Shown here piece after piece: positions 35,307 to 44,019 of a stretch of DNA of 64,000 bases. The notes below the pieces were generated by a model, which worked only from the letters and a program-made list of their open reading frames with translations, was not told where the DNA came from and ran no database searches. How positions within the stretch are numbered: position 1 is the stretch's first letter; each line of letters opens with the position of its first letter. The position numbers and the translations under genes were made by a program. Source of the stretch: Bacilli bacterium (GTDB taxonomy: Bacteria; Bacillota_I; Bacilli_A; RF39; UBA660); contig JAFQSD010000001.1 of the NCBI GenBank assembly GCA_017409785.1, positions 1 to 64,000 on the forward strand, read 5' to 3'.

Positions 35307-35615
35307 ATGCAATGTATATCATGTGGAAAAAAACTTAATGATAATGATAAAGTATGTCCAAAATGTGGAAAGAATCAACCTCTTGCCGAAACAGATAAAT
35401 TAACTAAATATCCCTTATTAAAATCATTATCACCAATTTGTTTACTAATTGGTTTAGTTTTAATACCTCTATCTTTAACTGCAATTGCCTTCTTAATATT
35501 TGTATCAATTAATGAAAATATTGGAATATTAAAATTAATTCTAGGATTAGTAAATATTATCTTTGTAACATTAGTACCATTTTTACTAGCCATAATATTT
35601 AAAAATATAAAGTAG
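35307..35615 (+). CDS. Zinc-ribbon protein with two membrane helices
   Basis: 102 residues. N-terminal zinc ribbon CISCGKKL ... VCPKCGKN (two CxxC pairs), a short linker and two hydrophobic helices (ICLLIGLVLIPLSLTAIAFLIF and LILGLVNIIFVTLVPFLLAI). These membrane-tethered zinc ribbons are common in Bacillota and of unknown role. TATAAT at 35277-35282 is likely its promoter; it starts a run of small genes to 37751. Confidence 0.75.
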   Translation: MQCISCGKKLNDNDKVCPKCGKNQPLAETDKLTKYPLLKSLSPICLLIGLVLIPLSLTAIAFLIFVSINENIGILKLILGLVNIIFVTLVPFLLAIIFKNIK

Positions 35616-35622
35616 GTATATC

Positions 35623-35922
35623 ATGAATAAACTAAATAAGAACTATGATGATTATCAAGAAATAGAAATTATTGATAAAAAACTAATAGAAGATTTTCTA
35701 AATACACACTTAAAACTATGGGAACAAGATATTTTAAAATTTGAAAATTTCAAAGAATATTTAACTAAAGATAATATTAATAAAATATATTTTTATTCAT
35801 ATATATCTTTATCAGAAGATTTAGAATATCAAATAGTTTTTAATGATGAAACAACAAAGAATTTTTATTTAGACAAAGAAACAATTTATAATTGGTTAGT
35901 TAAGCATAACTTAATTGATTAG
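35623..35922 (+). CDS. Unknown small acidic protein
   Basis: 99 residues, seven bases after the zinc-ribbon gene, weak GTAGGT ribosome site. Soluble, with many Asn, Asp, Lys and aromatic residues; a helix LIEDFLNTHLKLWEQDIL and a C-terminal ETIYNWLVKHNLI. No family recognised. Spacing implies the same transcript as its neighbours. Confidence 0.6.
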   Translation: MNKLNKNYDDYQEIEIIDKKLIEDFLNTHLKLWEQDILKFENFKEYLTKDNINKIYFYSYISLSEDLEYQIVFNDETTKNFYLDKETIYNWLVKHNLID

Positions 35923-35931
35923 AGGTAATGT

Positions 35932-36189
35932 ATGAAAAAACTAATAAAAAAAATAGTCTATTATATCGTCTTAACAATAGCATTTCTAATACTTCCTTTT
36001 AGTATTAGAAATATTTATTTATCAATTCTAGTAAAAGAAAATATAATAGATTTCTTAATAAATCTTTTGGCCAGTATATTTATATTCTTATATCCTTTAA
36101 GTATAGCCTTAATGATAAGATATAATATAAAAAATGATAAATGGCCAATCAATATATTAAATGATGAAGTAGGTGAAGAAAATGAATAA
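35932..36189 (+). CDS. Small membrane protein, unknown
   Basis: 85 residues, ribosome site GAGGTAAT. Two hydrophobic segments (IVYYIVLTIAFLILPFSI and LINLLASIFIFLYPLSIALM) and an acidic end. The stop overlaps the start of the next gene by eight bases. No family recognised. Confidence 0.6.
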   Translation: MKKLIKKIVYYIVLTIAFLILPFSIRNIYLSILVKENIIDFLINLLASIFIFLYPLSIALMIRYNIKNDKWPINILNDEVGEENE

Positions 36190-37024
36190 TAAAGAAAACT
36201 ACATCGAATATGTTAAAAATAATTATGAAAATGAAGCTCAAAAATTACTATTAAAGCATATAGAGTTATTCTTTAATCCATCTGAAATAACTAAAAATAA
36301 ATATAATGTTGGTGATAGTGTTTTCCTAAAAAAAGGAACTCATATGCACGGTATTCCAGGGATGTTAGAATCGTTTGACTGGGTTATTTCTAATGGATTT
36401 ATTGGTAATGATTTTACTAATCATTCTGTTGCTAATAAAATTAAAAGTAGTATTGGAATGTGGGATATTCAAGAAGATATGTATCTAAAAGACTATATTA
36501 ATAAATATAGTGGATTTACTATTGTGTATACAATTGGTCGTGGACCAGGTTCTAAAGAAGTATCAGAATTAATACCATATCATAAGTTTGATGAATATAC
36601 AGAAAAGATTAATGATGATGAAAATATTTGGATGTATTGGGGAGACCAAACAAAAGAGGTAAGATTCTTACCAAGTCTTGTTGCTAACAAAAGACAAATA
36701 GCATTTATCCTAAACATGGAAAGTGATTATGCTAAGGAACTAGTTAAAAATGATGTCTGGAATCCAAATCTTTCAGAAGAAACCGTTAAACCATTTATTG
36801 ACTATCGTTACTTAGAAAAATTCTTAAAAGAAAGACAAAGCCGTAACGCAATGACAACTGATAGAGAAACTGCTATTATGTTTGGTTTACCACCATGTCT
36901 AATTGAAGGAGTATTTGTCGGAAGAAAAATAGAACAAGATAAAGAAGCGTTAGATTATATAAAAAGTAAATTACCAGACTGCTATATCTGTAACTTAGAT
37001 GGAAAAGTCATCGTAGGTAATTAA
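36182..37024 (+). CDS. Unknown soluble protein, possibly ADP-ribosyltransferase-fold
   Basis: Start ATG 36182 (AGGTGAAG upstream), inside the end of the previous gene. 280 residues. Features: SVFLKKGTHMHGIPGML with a later NGFIGNDF, VVxNKRQIAFIL-like (LVANKRQIAFIL), a TTDRETAIMFGLPPCLIEG segment, and a basic-to-Cys end YICNLDGKVIVG. The basic-x-G-x-x-x-HG beginning and a distal GF loop recall ART-fold proteins, but no catalytic Glu motif can be assigned. Function unknown. Confidence 0.6.
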   Translation: MNNKENYIEYVKNNYENEAQKLLLKHIELFFNPSEITKNKYNVGDSVFLKKGTHMHGIPGMLESFDWVISNGFIGNDFTNHSVANKIKSSIGMWDIQEDMYLKDYINKYSGFTIVYTIGRGPGSKEVSELIPYHKFDEYTEKINDDENIWMYWGDQTKEVRFLPSLVANKRQIAFILNMESDYAKELVKNDVWNPNLSEETVKPFIDYRYLEKFLKERQSRNAMTTDRETAIMFGLPPCLIEGVFVGRKIEQDKEALDYIKSKLPDCYICNLDGKVIVGN

Positions 37025-37037
37025 AAGGAGTTGTAGT

Positions 37038-37751
37038 ATGAAACATTATTTTGGCCTAAAAAGTGACTTTCAGTTATCTTTTTTAGGGCCAGTCCATTTA
37101 TTACTGATCGCAGTAACAATAATATCAATTTTATTAATATATAAATATCGAGAAAAACTAAGAAAATATCCTATTATTAGAAAAATAATTCCAATAATTT
37201 TATTTTCTAACATGGTTATTTATATTGCAGGAGCAATCATAGCTGGAATATATGATATAAAAGTGCATTTACCAATTCATTATTGCTATATCACTGGATT
37301 TTTATTTCAATACATGTTACTAAAAGAAAAGAAATCTTGGTACAACATGTTGTATTATGCTATATTCTTCTGTACTATTACAGTTGTAATATTTCAAGAT
37401 CCAGCTATCACTCCAGATAGATATGAATTTATATTACTTGTGGTATCACACCACTTTCTACTAATTAGTAGTTTCTATACACTTTATGTATTAGAATATC
37501 CAGTAAATGTTAAAGGATATAAACCATTTGTAATATACTCAGTAATTGTTTATACAACCGTATTTATTTTAAATAGAATTCTAGGAACAGATTACATTTT
37601 TAATTCTACATTACCACCCTGGATCTACGAAATACTTCCATTTGTAAAAGCATTACCACCACTAGCATGGTTAATATTACTTAGTATTCCATTACTAGCC
37701 TTAGCTTATTTACCAATTAAACATAAAAATAAAATAACAAAAGCAAATTAA
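37038..37751 (+). CDS. YwaF-like integral membrane protein (TIGR02206-type)
   Basis: 237 residues, AAAAGGAG ribosome site, seven predicted helices. HLPIHYCYITGFLFQYMLL, LVVSHHFLLISSFYTLYV and WIYEILPF follow the pattern of the YwaF/TMEM164-like family, with conserved His residues in membrane helices. The role is not established. Last gene of the small operon, followed by a hairpin. Confidence 0.75.
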   Translation: MKHYFGLKSDFQLSFLGPVHLLLIAVTIISILLIYKYREKLRKYPIIRKIIPIILFSNMVIYIAGAIIAGIYDIKVHLPIHYCYITGFLFQYMLLKEKKSWYNMLYYAIFFCTITVVIFQDPAITPDRYEFILLVVSHHFLLISSFYTLYVLEYPVNVKGYKPFVIYSVIVYTTVFILNRILGTDYIFNSTLPPWIYEILPFVKALPPLAWLILLSIPLLALAYLPIKHKNKITKAN

Positions 37752-37771
37752 TATAACGATTTGCTTTTCTT
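37740..37771 (+). terminator. Terminator after the YwaF-like gene
   Basis: AAAGCAAAT (37741-37749) pairs with ATTTGCTTT (37760-37768), then T's. An extended -10 (TGATATAAT, 37774-37782) for the ABC transporter follows at once. Confidence 0.8.
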
Positions 37772-37813
37772 ATGATATAATATACTCGAGACAAAAAATA
37801 AGGAGTGACATTA

Positions 37814-38563
37814 ATGGCATTTATTGAATTAAAAAATGTAAAAAAAGAATATCGTGGAGAGGTAAAAGTTCAGGCCGTAAACGACTGTTCATTTAAGATA
37901 AATGAAGGAGAATTTGTTGTAATATTAGGAGCCAGTGGAGCAGGAAAAACTACTATTTTAAATATGTTAGGTGGAATGGATACTCCAACAGATGGACAAA
38001 TTTTTGTTAATGATGTTGAAATTAATAAATTAGATTACAATGAATTAATAAACTATCGTCGTCATGATATTGGCTTCGTCTTCCAATTTTATAATTTAAT
38101 TGCCAATTTAACTACTTTAGAAAATATTGAATTAGCTTGTCAATTATCTAAAGATGCTTTAGATCCAAGAGTTATATTAAAACTAGTTGGATTAGAAGAC
38201 AGATTAAATAACTTCCCATCTCAATTATCAGGAGGAGAACAACAACGTGTAGCTATTGCTAGAGCAATCGCTAAAAATCCAAAACTTCTTCTTTGTGACG
38301 AACCAACTGGAGCTCTAGATTCTAAAACAGGAAAAATGATCATAGATTTACTATATAAAACATGTAAAGAAATGAAAATGACAACAGTCTTAATCACACA
38401 TAATGCATCAATTGCAACAATTGCTGACAAAGTAATAACTATTTCTAATGGAACAGTAGAAAGTATTGAAACAAAAGAAATGTTTAAGAAAGAAAAAGTA
38501 GCACAAGAAGAACCTACCAAAAAAGCAAAAACTAAAAAGAAAAAAACTAAAAAAACTAAATAG
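37814..38563 (+). CDS. MacB/LolD-type ABC transporter ATP-binding protein
   Basis: Start ATG 37814 after AAGGAGTG. 250 residues: Walker A GASGAGKTT, Q-loop FVFQFYNL, signature LSGGEQQRVAIARA, Walker B LLLCDEPTGALD, switch His in LITHN. The C-terminal ~30 residues are almost pure Lys/Thr (KTKKKKTKKTK), an unusual basic tail. It pairs with the permease 18 bases downstream. Confidence 0.95.
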   Translation: MAFIELKNVKKEYRGEVKVQAVNDCSFKINEGEFVVILGASGAGKTTILNMLGGMDTPTDGQIFVNDVEINKLDYNELINYRRHDIGFVFQFYNLIANLTTLENIELACQLSKDALDPRVILKLVGLEDRLNNFPSQLSGGEQQRVAIARAIAKNPKLLLCDEPTGALDSKTGKMIIDLLYKTCKEMKMTTVLITHNASIATIADKVITISNGTVESIETKEMFKKEKVAQEEPTKKAKTKKKKTKKTK

Positions 38564-38580
38564 AATGAGTGGTGTAAACA

Positions 38581-40998
38581 ATGCTTTTAAGAAACACAAT
38601 AAGAAAAATTAAAAAGTCATTTGGAAGATATCTATCACTACTTATAATTATTCTTTTAGGAGTTGGTTTCTACACAGGAATTACAACAGCAATTCCTGAC
38701 ATTCAAGAAAAACAAGCATCATATTATGAAGAAACATCCCTAGCAGATTTAAAAGTAATTAGTACTCTAGGCTTCAATGATTCAGATATTGAAGCAATGC
38801 ATTTAACAGGAGTAACTAAAACTTTAGGAACATATTCCAAAGATGTTTTAGTAGGCGAAAACGCTGTTAGAGTACATGCAATTGAAACTAAAATAAATGG
38901 TGTTAAGTTAGTAGAAGGACGTCTACCAAAAAAAGAAAATGAATGTTTAGCAGATAAAACTTATTATAAAGTAGGCGACAAAATAACAATTAATGAAGAC
39001 TATCATGAAAATTTAAAAGTAACAGAATATAAAGTAGTAGGAACGATTATTTCTCCTCTATATTCTGGTAATGAATATGGAACGACTCCTATTGGAAATG
39101 GAAAACTATATTCATTTATCTTTATTAATAAGGATAATTTCGATTACGAATACTATACAGAAGCTTATTTAACGGTAACTAAAAAGAGTGATGATATCCC
39201 ATATTCTGAAGGATATATCTTAAAGACTGATAAAATTACAGACCAACTATCAGTTGTAAAAAATGAACAACTAACTTTAAGAAAAGATGAAATAGTTCGT
39301 CAAAGTAATGGAGCAATAAAAGATAAAGATTTACGTCATCATACATGGTATATCCAAGACAGAGATGAATTTGTTCCAACATATACAATATTAGATAGTC
39401 AATTTGATCAAGTAATGACTATTGCTAATGTTATTCCAATTTTCTTTATATTAATTGTTGCATTAATGACATCAAATACAATGACAAGAATGATTAAAGA
39501 AGAACGTGGAGAAATGGGAACACTACTATCTCTTGGATTTGGTAATGAAGAAATAACTAATAATTACTTATTATATGTATTATCTGCATCAACATTAGGT
39601 GCAGTACTAGGATACTTCATTGGAACACTAACATTACCAAAAATAGTATTTATGTGTTTCCCATTGAATTTCCCAGATATTACATATACATTTAGACCTA
39701 TATTATTAATTACATCTTTAGCAGTAACTTTAGTATTAATGTCAGGTGTAACAACAAATTCTGCTGAAAAAGAACTTAGACAACAACCTGCATACTTACT
39801 AAGACCGGAACCACCTAAAAAAGGTAAAAAAGTATTCTTAGAAAAAATCCATGTTATTTGGAATCGTTTGTCATTCTCAACAAAAATAACTCTAAGAAAT
39901 ATTAGTAGATATAAAAAACGTGTGTTAATCACACTAATCGGCTCTGCTGGATGTACATTTATGATTATGATAGGCTTTGCCTTAAAAGATAGTATTAATA
40001 CAGTAGGAGATAAACAATATACTGATTTATTTAAATATGATAGTTTAATTATTCTAAATCAAAAGATATCTTCAATTGATGAAAAACTACAAGAAAAGTT
40101 ATCTCCATTAGTACAAGATGAATTATTAATGTATCAAGAAGCATACAAAGTAGTAAATGATACAAAATCATTAGATGTATATTTAACAGTTCCTGAAGAT
40201 ACAAATAAACTATTCTATAAATATTTTAATTTAAAAGAAAAAGAATCAAATAAAAAACTAAAATTGAAAGATAATGGAGTAGTTGTAACTCCCAAAATAG
40301 CTGAAAGATTTGAACTAGAAATAGGTGATGAATTCGTAATCGAATCATTATCTAACAAAGAATATACTTTAAAAGTATCTGGTATAACAGAAAACTATGT
40401 ATCAAATTATATTTATCTTTCAAAAGACTATTACAAAGAAATATTTAATCAAGATCTTACATACAACATAATAGCTTCAAAGAATAAAGAAAAAGATACT
40501 AATAAAATAGCTAAAGAATTATTAAAAGAAACTAATATTGTTAGTGTTAGTTTTAGAGAAGAATTACTAAAAACAGCAAATGAAGCAGTAAAAGGATTAA
40601 ATGCCGTAGTAATTCTTCTAGTGGTAATTTCTTCAGCTCTAGCGTTCACAGTATTATACAATCTTACAAGTATAAATATAAGTGAACGAACAAGAGAAAT
40701 TGCCACACTTAAAGTACTAGGCTTTACTGATAATGAATCAAATGCCTATATCTATAGAGAAACACTAATTACTGTAATTGTCGGAATAATAATTGGTTTA
40801 TTAATTACAAAACCATTACATGGAATAGTTATGACATTATTAGAGGTAGATCATATGATGTTCTTACGCACAATTAAAGTACAAAGTTATATTTATTCAT
40901 CATGTTTAACATTAATCTTTGCCCTTATAATGTTAGTAATAACATATAAAAAGATTCAAAAAATAGATATGATTGAATCGCTTAAGTCAGTAGAATAA
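38581..40998 (+). CDS. FtsX-like ABC transporter permease
   Basis: 805 residues. N-terminal helix (YLSLLIIILLGVGFYTGITT), large MacB-like extracellular region (~50-270), three helices with TSNTMTRMIKEERGEMGTLLSLGF (FtsX motif), then a second unit beginning KITLRNISRYKKRVLITLIGSAG and ending with three helices and REIATLKVLGF. It works with the ATPase upstream as an exporter or mechanotransmitter; substrates cannot be read from sequence. The start ATG 38581 follows GAGTGGTG. Confidence 0.93.
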   Translation: MLLRNTIRKIKKSFGRYLSLLIIILLGVGFYTGITTAIPDIQEKQASYYEETSLADLKVISTLGFNDSDIEAMHLTGVTKTLGTYSKDVLVGENAVRVHAIETKINGVKLVEGRLPKKENECLADKTYYKVGDKITINEDYHENLKVTEYKVVGTIISPLYSGNEYGTTPIGNGKLYSFIFINKDNFDYEYYTEAYLTVTKKSDDIPYSEGYILKTDKITDQLSVVKNEQLTLRKDEIVRQSNGAIKDKDLRHHTWYIQDRDEFVPTYTILDSQFDQVMTIANVIPIFFILIVALMTSNTMTRMIKEERGEMGTLLSLGFGNEEITNNYLLYVLSASTLGAVLGYFIGTLTLPKIVFMCFPLNFPDITYTFRPILLITSLAVTLVLMSGVTTNSAEKELRQQPAYLLRPEPPKKGKKVFLEKIHVIWNRLSFSTKITLRNISRYKKRVLITLIGSAGCTFMIMIGFALKDSINTVGDKQYTDLFKYDSLIILNQKISSIDEKLQEKLSPLVQDELLMYQEAYKVVNDTKSLDVYLTVPEDTNKLFYKYFNLKEKESNKKLKLKDNGVVVTPKIAERFELEIGDEFVIESLSNKEYTLKVSGITENYVSNYIYLSKDYYKEIFNQDLTYNIIASKNKEKDTNKIAKELLKETNIVSVSFREELLKTANEAVKGLNAVVILLVVISSALAFTVLYNLTSINISERTREIATLKVLGFTDNESNAYIYRETLITVIVGIIIGLLITKPLHGIVMTLLEVDHMMFLRTIKVQSYIYSSCLTLIFALIMLVITYKKIQKIDMIESLKSVE

Positions 40999-41013
40999 AG
41001 AAGGAGAAAAAAT

Positions 41014-41232
41014 ATGTTTGGAATAGGAAGTTCAAGAAGAGAAAGAAGAAGTGGCTCTTCTGGTTTTGGAAGTTCATCTTCTCATAGTTCAATGATTAGT
41101 CATAGAACAATTCATGAAGATAAACATAATAAAAATATTCATAGTTCAAGACATGATCATAGTAAAATCCACTCATCAATGCATTTAGGAAGAGACAGAA
41201 TCTCAAATCCATTTGGTAGAAAAGATAAATAA
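41014..41232 (+). CDS. Small Ser/His/Arg-rich protein, unknown
   Basis: 72 residues with a strong AGAAGGAG ribosome site. Ser-Gly runs (RRSGSSGFGSSSSHSS) then many His, Lys and Ser residues; no hydrophobic segment. Almost certainly disordered and may bind metal or nucleic acid. It is 15 bases after the permease and probably co-transcribed. Confidence 0.55.
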   Translation: MFGIGSSRRERRSGSSGFGSSSSHSSMISHRTIHEDKHNKNIHSSRHDHSKIHSSMHLGRDRISNPFGRKDK

Positions 41233-41254
41233 TCATAGTGAAAGGAGTATCTCC

Positions 41255-41584
41255 ATGAGTAATATCGACAATTGGTGTCAAAGTTTAACTAACTTTTGGC
41301 AACAAAAAGACATAAATAAAATAATCGATTTATTTGATCAAAATGTTATCTATTATGAAGAACCAAATCATAAGATATCTTTTAATGAATTAAAAAGTGT
41401 TTGGTCAGAAATAAAAGACCAAGATACATCTAATATAGAATACAAAATATTAGTAGAAAATAATAATAGATGTGTTGCTAATTTTCTTCTACATGGAAAT
41501 ACAACTATAGACATGATTTATGAACTTGAAATAAATAAAGAGAATAAATGTATTTATTTAAAACAATGGTACATGGAGTATTAG
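41255..41584 (+). CDS. SnoaL/NTF2-like small protein
   Basis: Start ATG 41255 with GAAAGGAG (an earlier in-frame start at 41213 overlaps the previous gene and lacks a site). 109 residues: NWCQSLTNFWQQKDINKIIDLFDQNVIYYEEP is the classic opening of NTF2-like folds, followed by a beta-rich half. It could be a small enzyme or binding protein. Confidence 0.7.
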   Translation: MSNIDNWCQSLTNFWQQKDINKIIDLFDQNVIYYEEPNHKISFNELKSVWSEIKDQDTSNIEYKILVENNNRCVANFLLHGNTTIDMIYELEINKENKCIYLKQWYMEY

Positions 41585-41590
41585 GAGGAC

Positions 41591-41998
41591 ATGATGAAAC
41601 AAGATTTAACAGAAATGGCAAAACAACTAGTTAAAGAATGTCATGGCTTTATAGAAGCAAACAACTATGAAGTTTTAAAAGTAGAAGAAAATTATTGTGA
41701 ATTATTAGGTACAATAACAGAAACAAGTACAAATCACTTTGGGGCAGCCCATGGTGGATATATTTTTGGATTAGCTGATACAGCGGCAGGAATAGCTGCT
41801 ATGACTGATGGTAGAACAGCAGTAACAATTTCATCAAACATTGATTATATAAAAGCAGCTAAAACAAAAACGTTAAAAGCAATCGCAACTTGTACAAAAA
41901 ATGGTAAAACAATTTCCTTCTTCGAAGTAAAAATATTCGATGAAGAAGAAAACCTAGTTGCTAAAGCAAACGTAAATTACTGTTACATTTCAAAATAA
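41591..41998 (+). CDS. PaaI-type hotdog thioesterase
   Basis: 135 residues, AGGAGG ribosome site. NHFGAAHGGYIFGLADTAAGIAA is the PaaI hotdog signature (HGG with a helix carrying the catalytic Asp), followed by DYIKAAK and beta strands. It likely hydrolyses acyl-CoA thioesters in the cytoplasm. The substrate is unknown. Confidence 0.88.
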   Translation: MMKQDLTEMAKQLVKECHGFIEANNYEVLKVEENYCELLGTITETSTNHFGAAHGGYIFGLADTAAGIAAMTDGRTAVTISSNIDYIKAAKTKTLKAIATCTKNGKTISFFEVKIFDEEENLVAKANVNYCYISK

Positions 41999-42029
41999 AA
42001 GATCAGAATTAAAGTTCTGATCTTTTTTT
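41997..42029. terminator. Bidirectional terminator between the thioesterase and tetR-type genes
   Basis: AAGATCAGAA (41999-42008) pairs with TTCTGATCTT (42015-42024), then T's. The final codons of the minus-strand regulator lie inside the stem. Confidence 0.85.
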
Positions 42030-42545
42030 GTATTCACTTTTAATAATACTTTCTATTTCCTCTGGGCTTTCTTTACACCCAGTATTTAACCATCTCTTAA
42101 TAACTGCATTAAGCCCAGCTTCAAAGAAATCAATATGATATTCAATAAATTCATTATTCGGATAAAATCTTTTCATTTCACTATTTAAATCATACATAAA
42201 AAAACTCTTATCAAAATTTGCATTTAATTTAAAAAATGTCTTATAAAATATTTGATTTTCCTTAATATGTTTAAATAATTTTAAAAAGTCATAGGAATGC
42301 TTCTTTTCAGTAGATTCTTCTTTATAAATATCTAAAAACATCTCTAACATAATCTTATTAATTTGATCAACTAAATCATAAATGTCTATAAAATTAGCAT
42401 AGAAAGTAGATCTATTAATATCAGCTAATTTACAAATATCTGTAACTGTTATCTCATTAACATCTCTAGTTTGTAATTCATTTACAAACACATTCATAAT
42501 TTTTTGTTTAGACTCTTTTTTTCTTTTATTATTTGCAACATTCAT
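42009..42545 (-). CDS. TetR-family transcriptional regulator
   Basis: 178 residues. The N-terminal helix-turn-helix is KQKIMNVFVNELQTRDVNEI, then VTDICKLADINRSTFYANF, the TetR pattern. The C-terminal all-helical half has the KTFFKLNANFDK region and is typical of the TetR_C_7-like (DhaS-type) group. Divergent from the small-membrane-protein operon at 42671. The intergenic region holds AAGTGT/ACACTT half-sites, so it probably controls both directions. Confidence 0.88.
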   Translation of the reverse strand: MNVANNKRKKESKQKIMNVFVNELQTRDVNEITVTDICKLADINRSTFYANFIDIYDLVDQINKIMLEMFLDIYKEESTEKKHSYDFLKLFKHIKENQIFYKTFFKLNANFDKSFFMYDLNSEMKRFYPNNEFIEYHIDFFEAGLNAVIKRWLNTGCKESPEEIESIIKSEYKKRSEL

Positions 42546-42562
42546 AATAAAACTCCTTTATT

Positions 42563-42645
42563 CCAACACTTTAACAAAATCTGATGATTGTTTTTTGCAT
42601 CTTGCCAATATTATACTAAAAGTGTATTAAAACAACAAGTGTTGG
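42563..42645. promoter_or_regulatory. Divergent control region with ACACTT/AAGTGT sites
   Basis: CCAACACTT (42563-42571) is the reverse complement of AAGTGTTGG (42637-42645); another AAGTGT lies at 42620-42625. A + strand promoter TTGTTT (42588-42593), 18 bases, TATACT (42612-42617) lies between. These are candidate TetR-type operators. Confidence 0.6.
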
Positions 42646-42670
42646 TTTATACGAAAGGAGAAAAAAGAAT

Positions 42671-42922
42671 ATGTCAAAAATCGTTGAAGCAAACAAGAAG
42701 ATAGAAAAAGCAGTAGTAGGAGCATACAACAAAGTAGAAGATACGGTTGTTGGTGCATACAAGAAGGTAGAAGATAAATTTGTTGATACTTTCTTAGCAA
42801 AAGATGGAGAAACTACTGAAGAAGCAAAAGAAAGAATGCAAAAAGAACAAGCTGAATTAGAATCAAAAAATAAAGCTTTAGTTGAAGAATCTATTAAAAA
42901 AAGTACAGAAATTAATAAATAA
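42671..42922 (+). CDS. Small amphipathic helical protein
   Basis: 83 residues, AAAGGAG ribosome site. Two near repeats, VVGAYNKVEDT and VVGAYKKVEDK, then FVDTFLAKDGETTEEAKERM and a charged helix. Proteins with this KVED-VVGAY-KVEDKFVDTFL pattern are common small proteins of Bacillota; the role is unknown. First gene of the TetR-linked operon. Confidence 0.7.
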   Translation: MSKIVEANKKIEKAVVGAYNKVEDTVVGAYKKVEDKFVDTFLAKDGETTEEAKERMQKEQAELESKNKALVEESIKKSTEINK

Positions 42923-42938
42923 TTAAGGAGATAATAAT

Positions 42939-43334
42939 ATGAAAAAAGAAACTTTATTACAAATCATTTTAGGTACAATTGGTGGTTTAGTATTTGCCAT
43001 TGGTATGTGTATGTGCTTACTACCAGAATGGGATATGTTTACTCCAGGTGTAGTAACTGCAATTATTGGATTTTTAATCCTTTTAGCAATCATTCCAATT
43101 TATAGAAAAAATCATCCAAGAAAACCTCATGGTCCAATAAATTGGGGATTAGTTCTTACATGGACTGTAGGAGTAGTAGGAGCACTAGTTATGGGATTTG
43201 GTATGAGTAGAATCCTAGTTGGTGATGCTTCTAAAACAGATATGATTGTAGGATTAATTACAGGTGTAGTTGGACTAATTGTATGTGTATTAAATTATCC
43301 AGTTTATTCTTATATTAAATCTGATAAAAAATAA
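42939..43334 (+). CDS. Four-helix membrane protein, unknown
   Basis: 131 residues, ribosome site AAGGAGAT. Four hydrophobic helices in two hairpins, with Gly-rich starts (GTIGGLVFAIGMCMCLLPEW and GVVGALVMGFGMSRIL) that look like an internal duplication. The stop overlaps the next start (TAATG). Confidence 0.7.
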   Translation: MKKETLLQIILGTIGGLVFAIGMCMCLLPEWDMFTPGVVTAIIGFLILLAIIPIYRKNHPRKPHGPINWGLVLTWTVGVVGALVMGFGMSRILVGDASKTDMIVGLITGVVGLIVCVLNYPVYSYIKSDKK

Positions 43335-43972
43335 TGTTAAAGAGAATAAGAAATCTAGATAAAAAAGACAGAACAATGTATATATTAAGATTTACATTAA
43401 CCATTAATATTATCCTGGCAATAGTAAAATATATCATTGCTTTTACATTGCCATCAATGTGGTTCTTTGTAAATGCTTTATTTTTAACAGTTCTTTCTAT
43501 ATCTAGATTTTTTTCAATTAAAGATTATCATATTATAAAAACACTAAATGAAGATAAAGAGAAAGTAAAGATTGGATATAAGAATTATTTAAGAAATGGA
43601 ATATTACTAATATTTTTAGGACTAATGTATTTCTTTGTCAGTGTCTATATTTACTATAAAGGAACAAATACCAATATGCATGAATATTTAACTTATTTAG
43701 TAGCATTAAATGCTTTTTGGTCAATAAGTTGGGCAATATATGGAATGATTAAATATAAAAAGAATAATAACCCAATTTTAAAGTCCGTTAAAATGACCAA
43801 CTTTGCCAATGCTTTAACGTCAATGGTCTTAACTCAAGTAACACTACTTGATACATTTGGTCCAGGCTACGATTTAAGTAAAATTAATAGTTACACAGGA
43901 ATGGGTGTAAGTTTAATAATTGCCGTAATTGGCTTATCAATGATTATAGGAATAAAAAAGATAGACTATTAA
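43334..43972 (+). CDS. Six-helix membrane protein, unknown
   Basis: 212 residues, about six membrane helices, with basic loops between the second and third (FFSIKDYHIIKTL) and fourth and fifth. The start overlaps the previous stop, so translation is coupled. Under the presumed control of the divergent TetR-type regulator. No transporter family was recognised. Confidence 0.65.
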   Translation: MLKRIRNLDKKDRTMYILRFTLTINIILAIVKYIIAFTLPSMWFFVNALFLTVLSISRFFSIKDYHIIKTLNEDKEKVKIGYKNYLRNGILLIFLGLMYFFVSVYIYYKGTNTNMHEYLTYLVALNAFWSISWAIYGMIKYKKNNNPILKSVKMTNFANALTSMVLTQVTLLDTFGPGYDLSKINSYTGMGVSLIIAVIGLSMIIGIKKIDY

Positions 43973-43986
43973 ATCTATCTTTTTTT
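43958..43986 (+). terminator. Terminator of the TetR-linked operon
   Basis: AAGATAGA (43958-43965) pairs with TCTATCTT (43974-43981), then T's. It overlaps the end of the gene. Confidence 0.8.
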
Positions 43987-44019
43987 GTAGTATAATAAAT
44001 ATATAGTTGGAGGATACAT

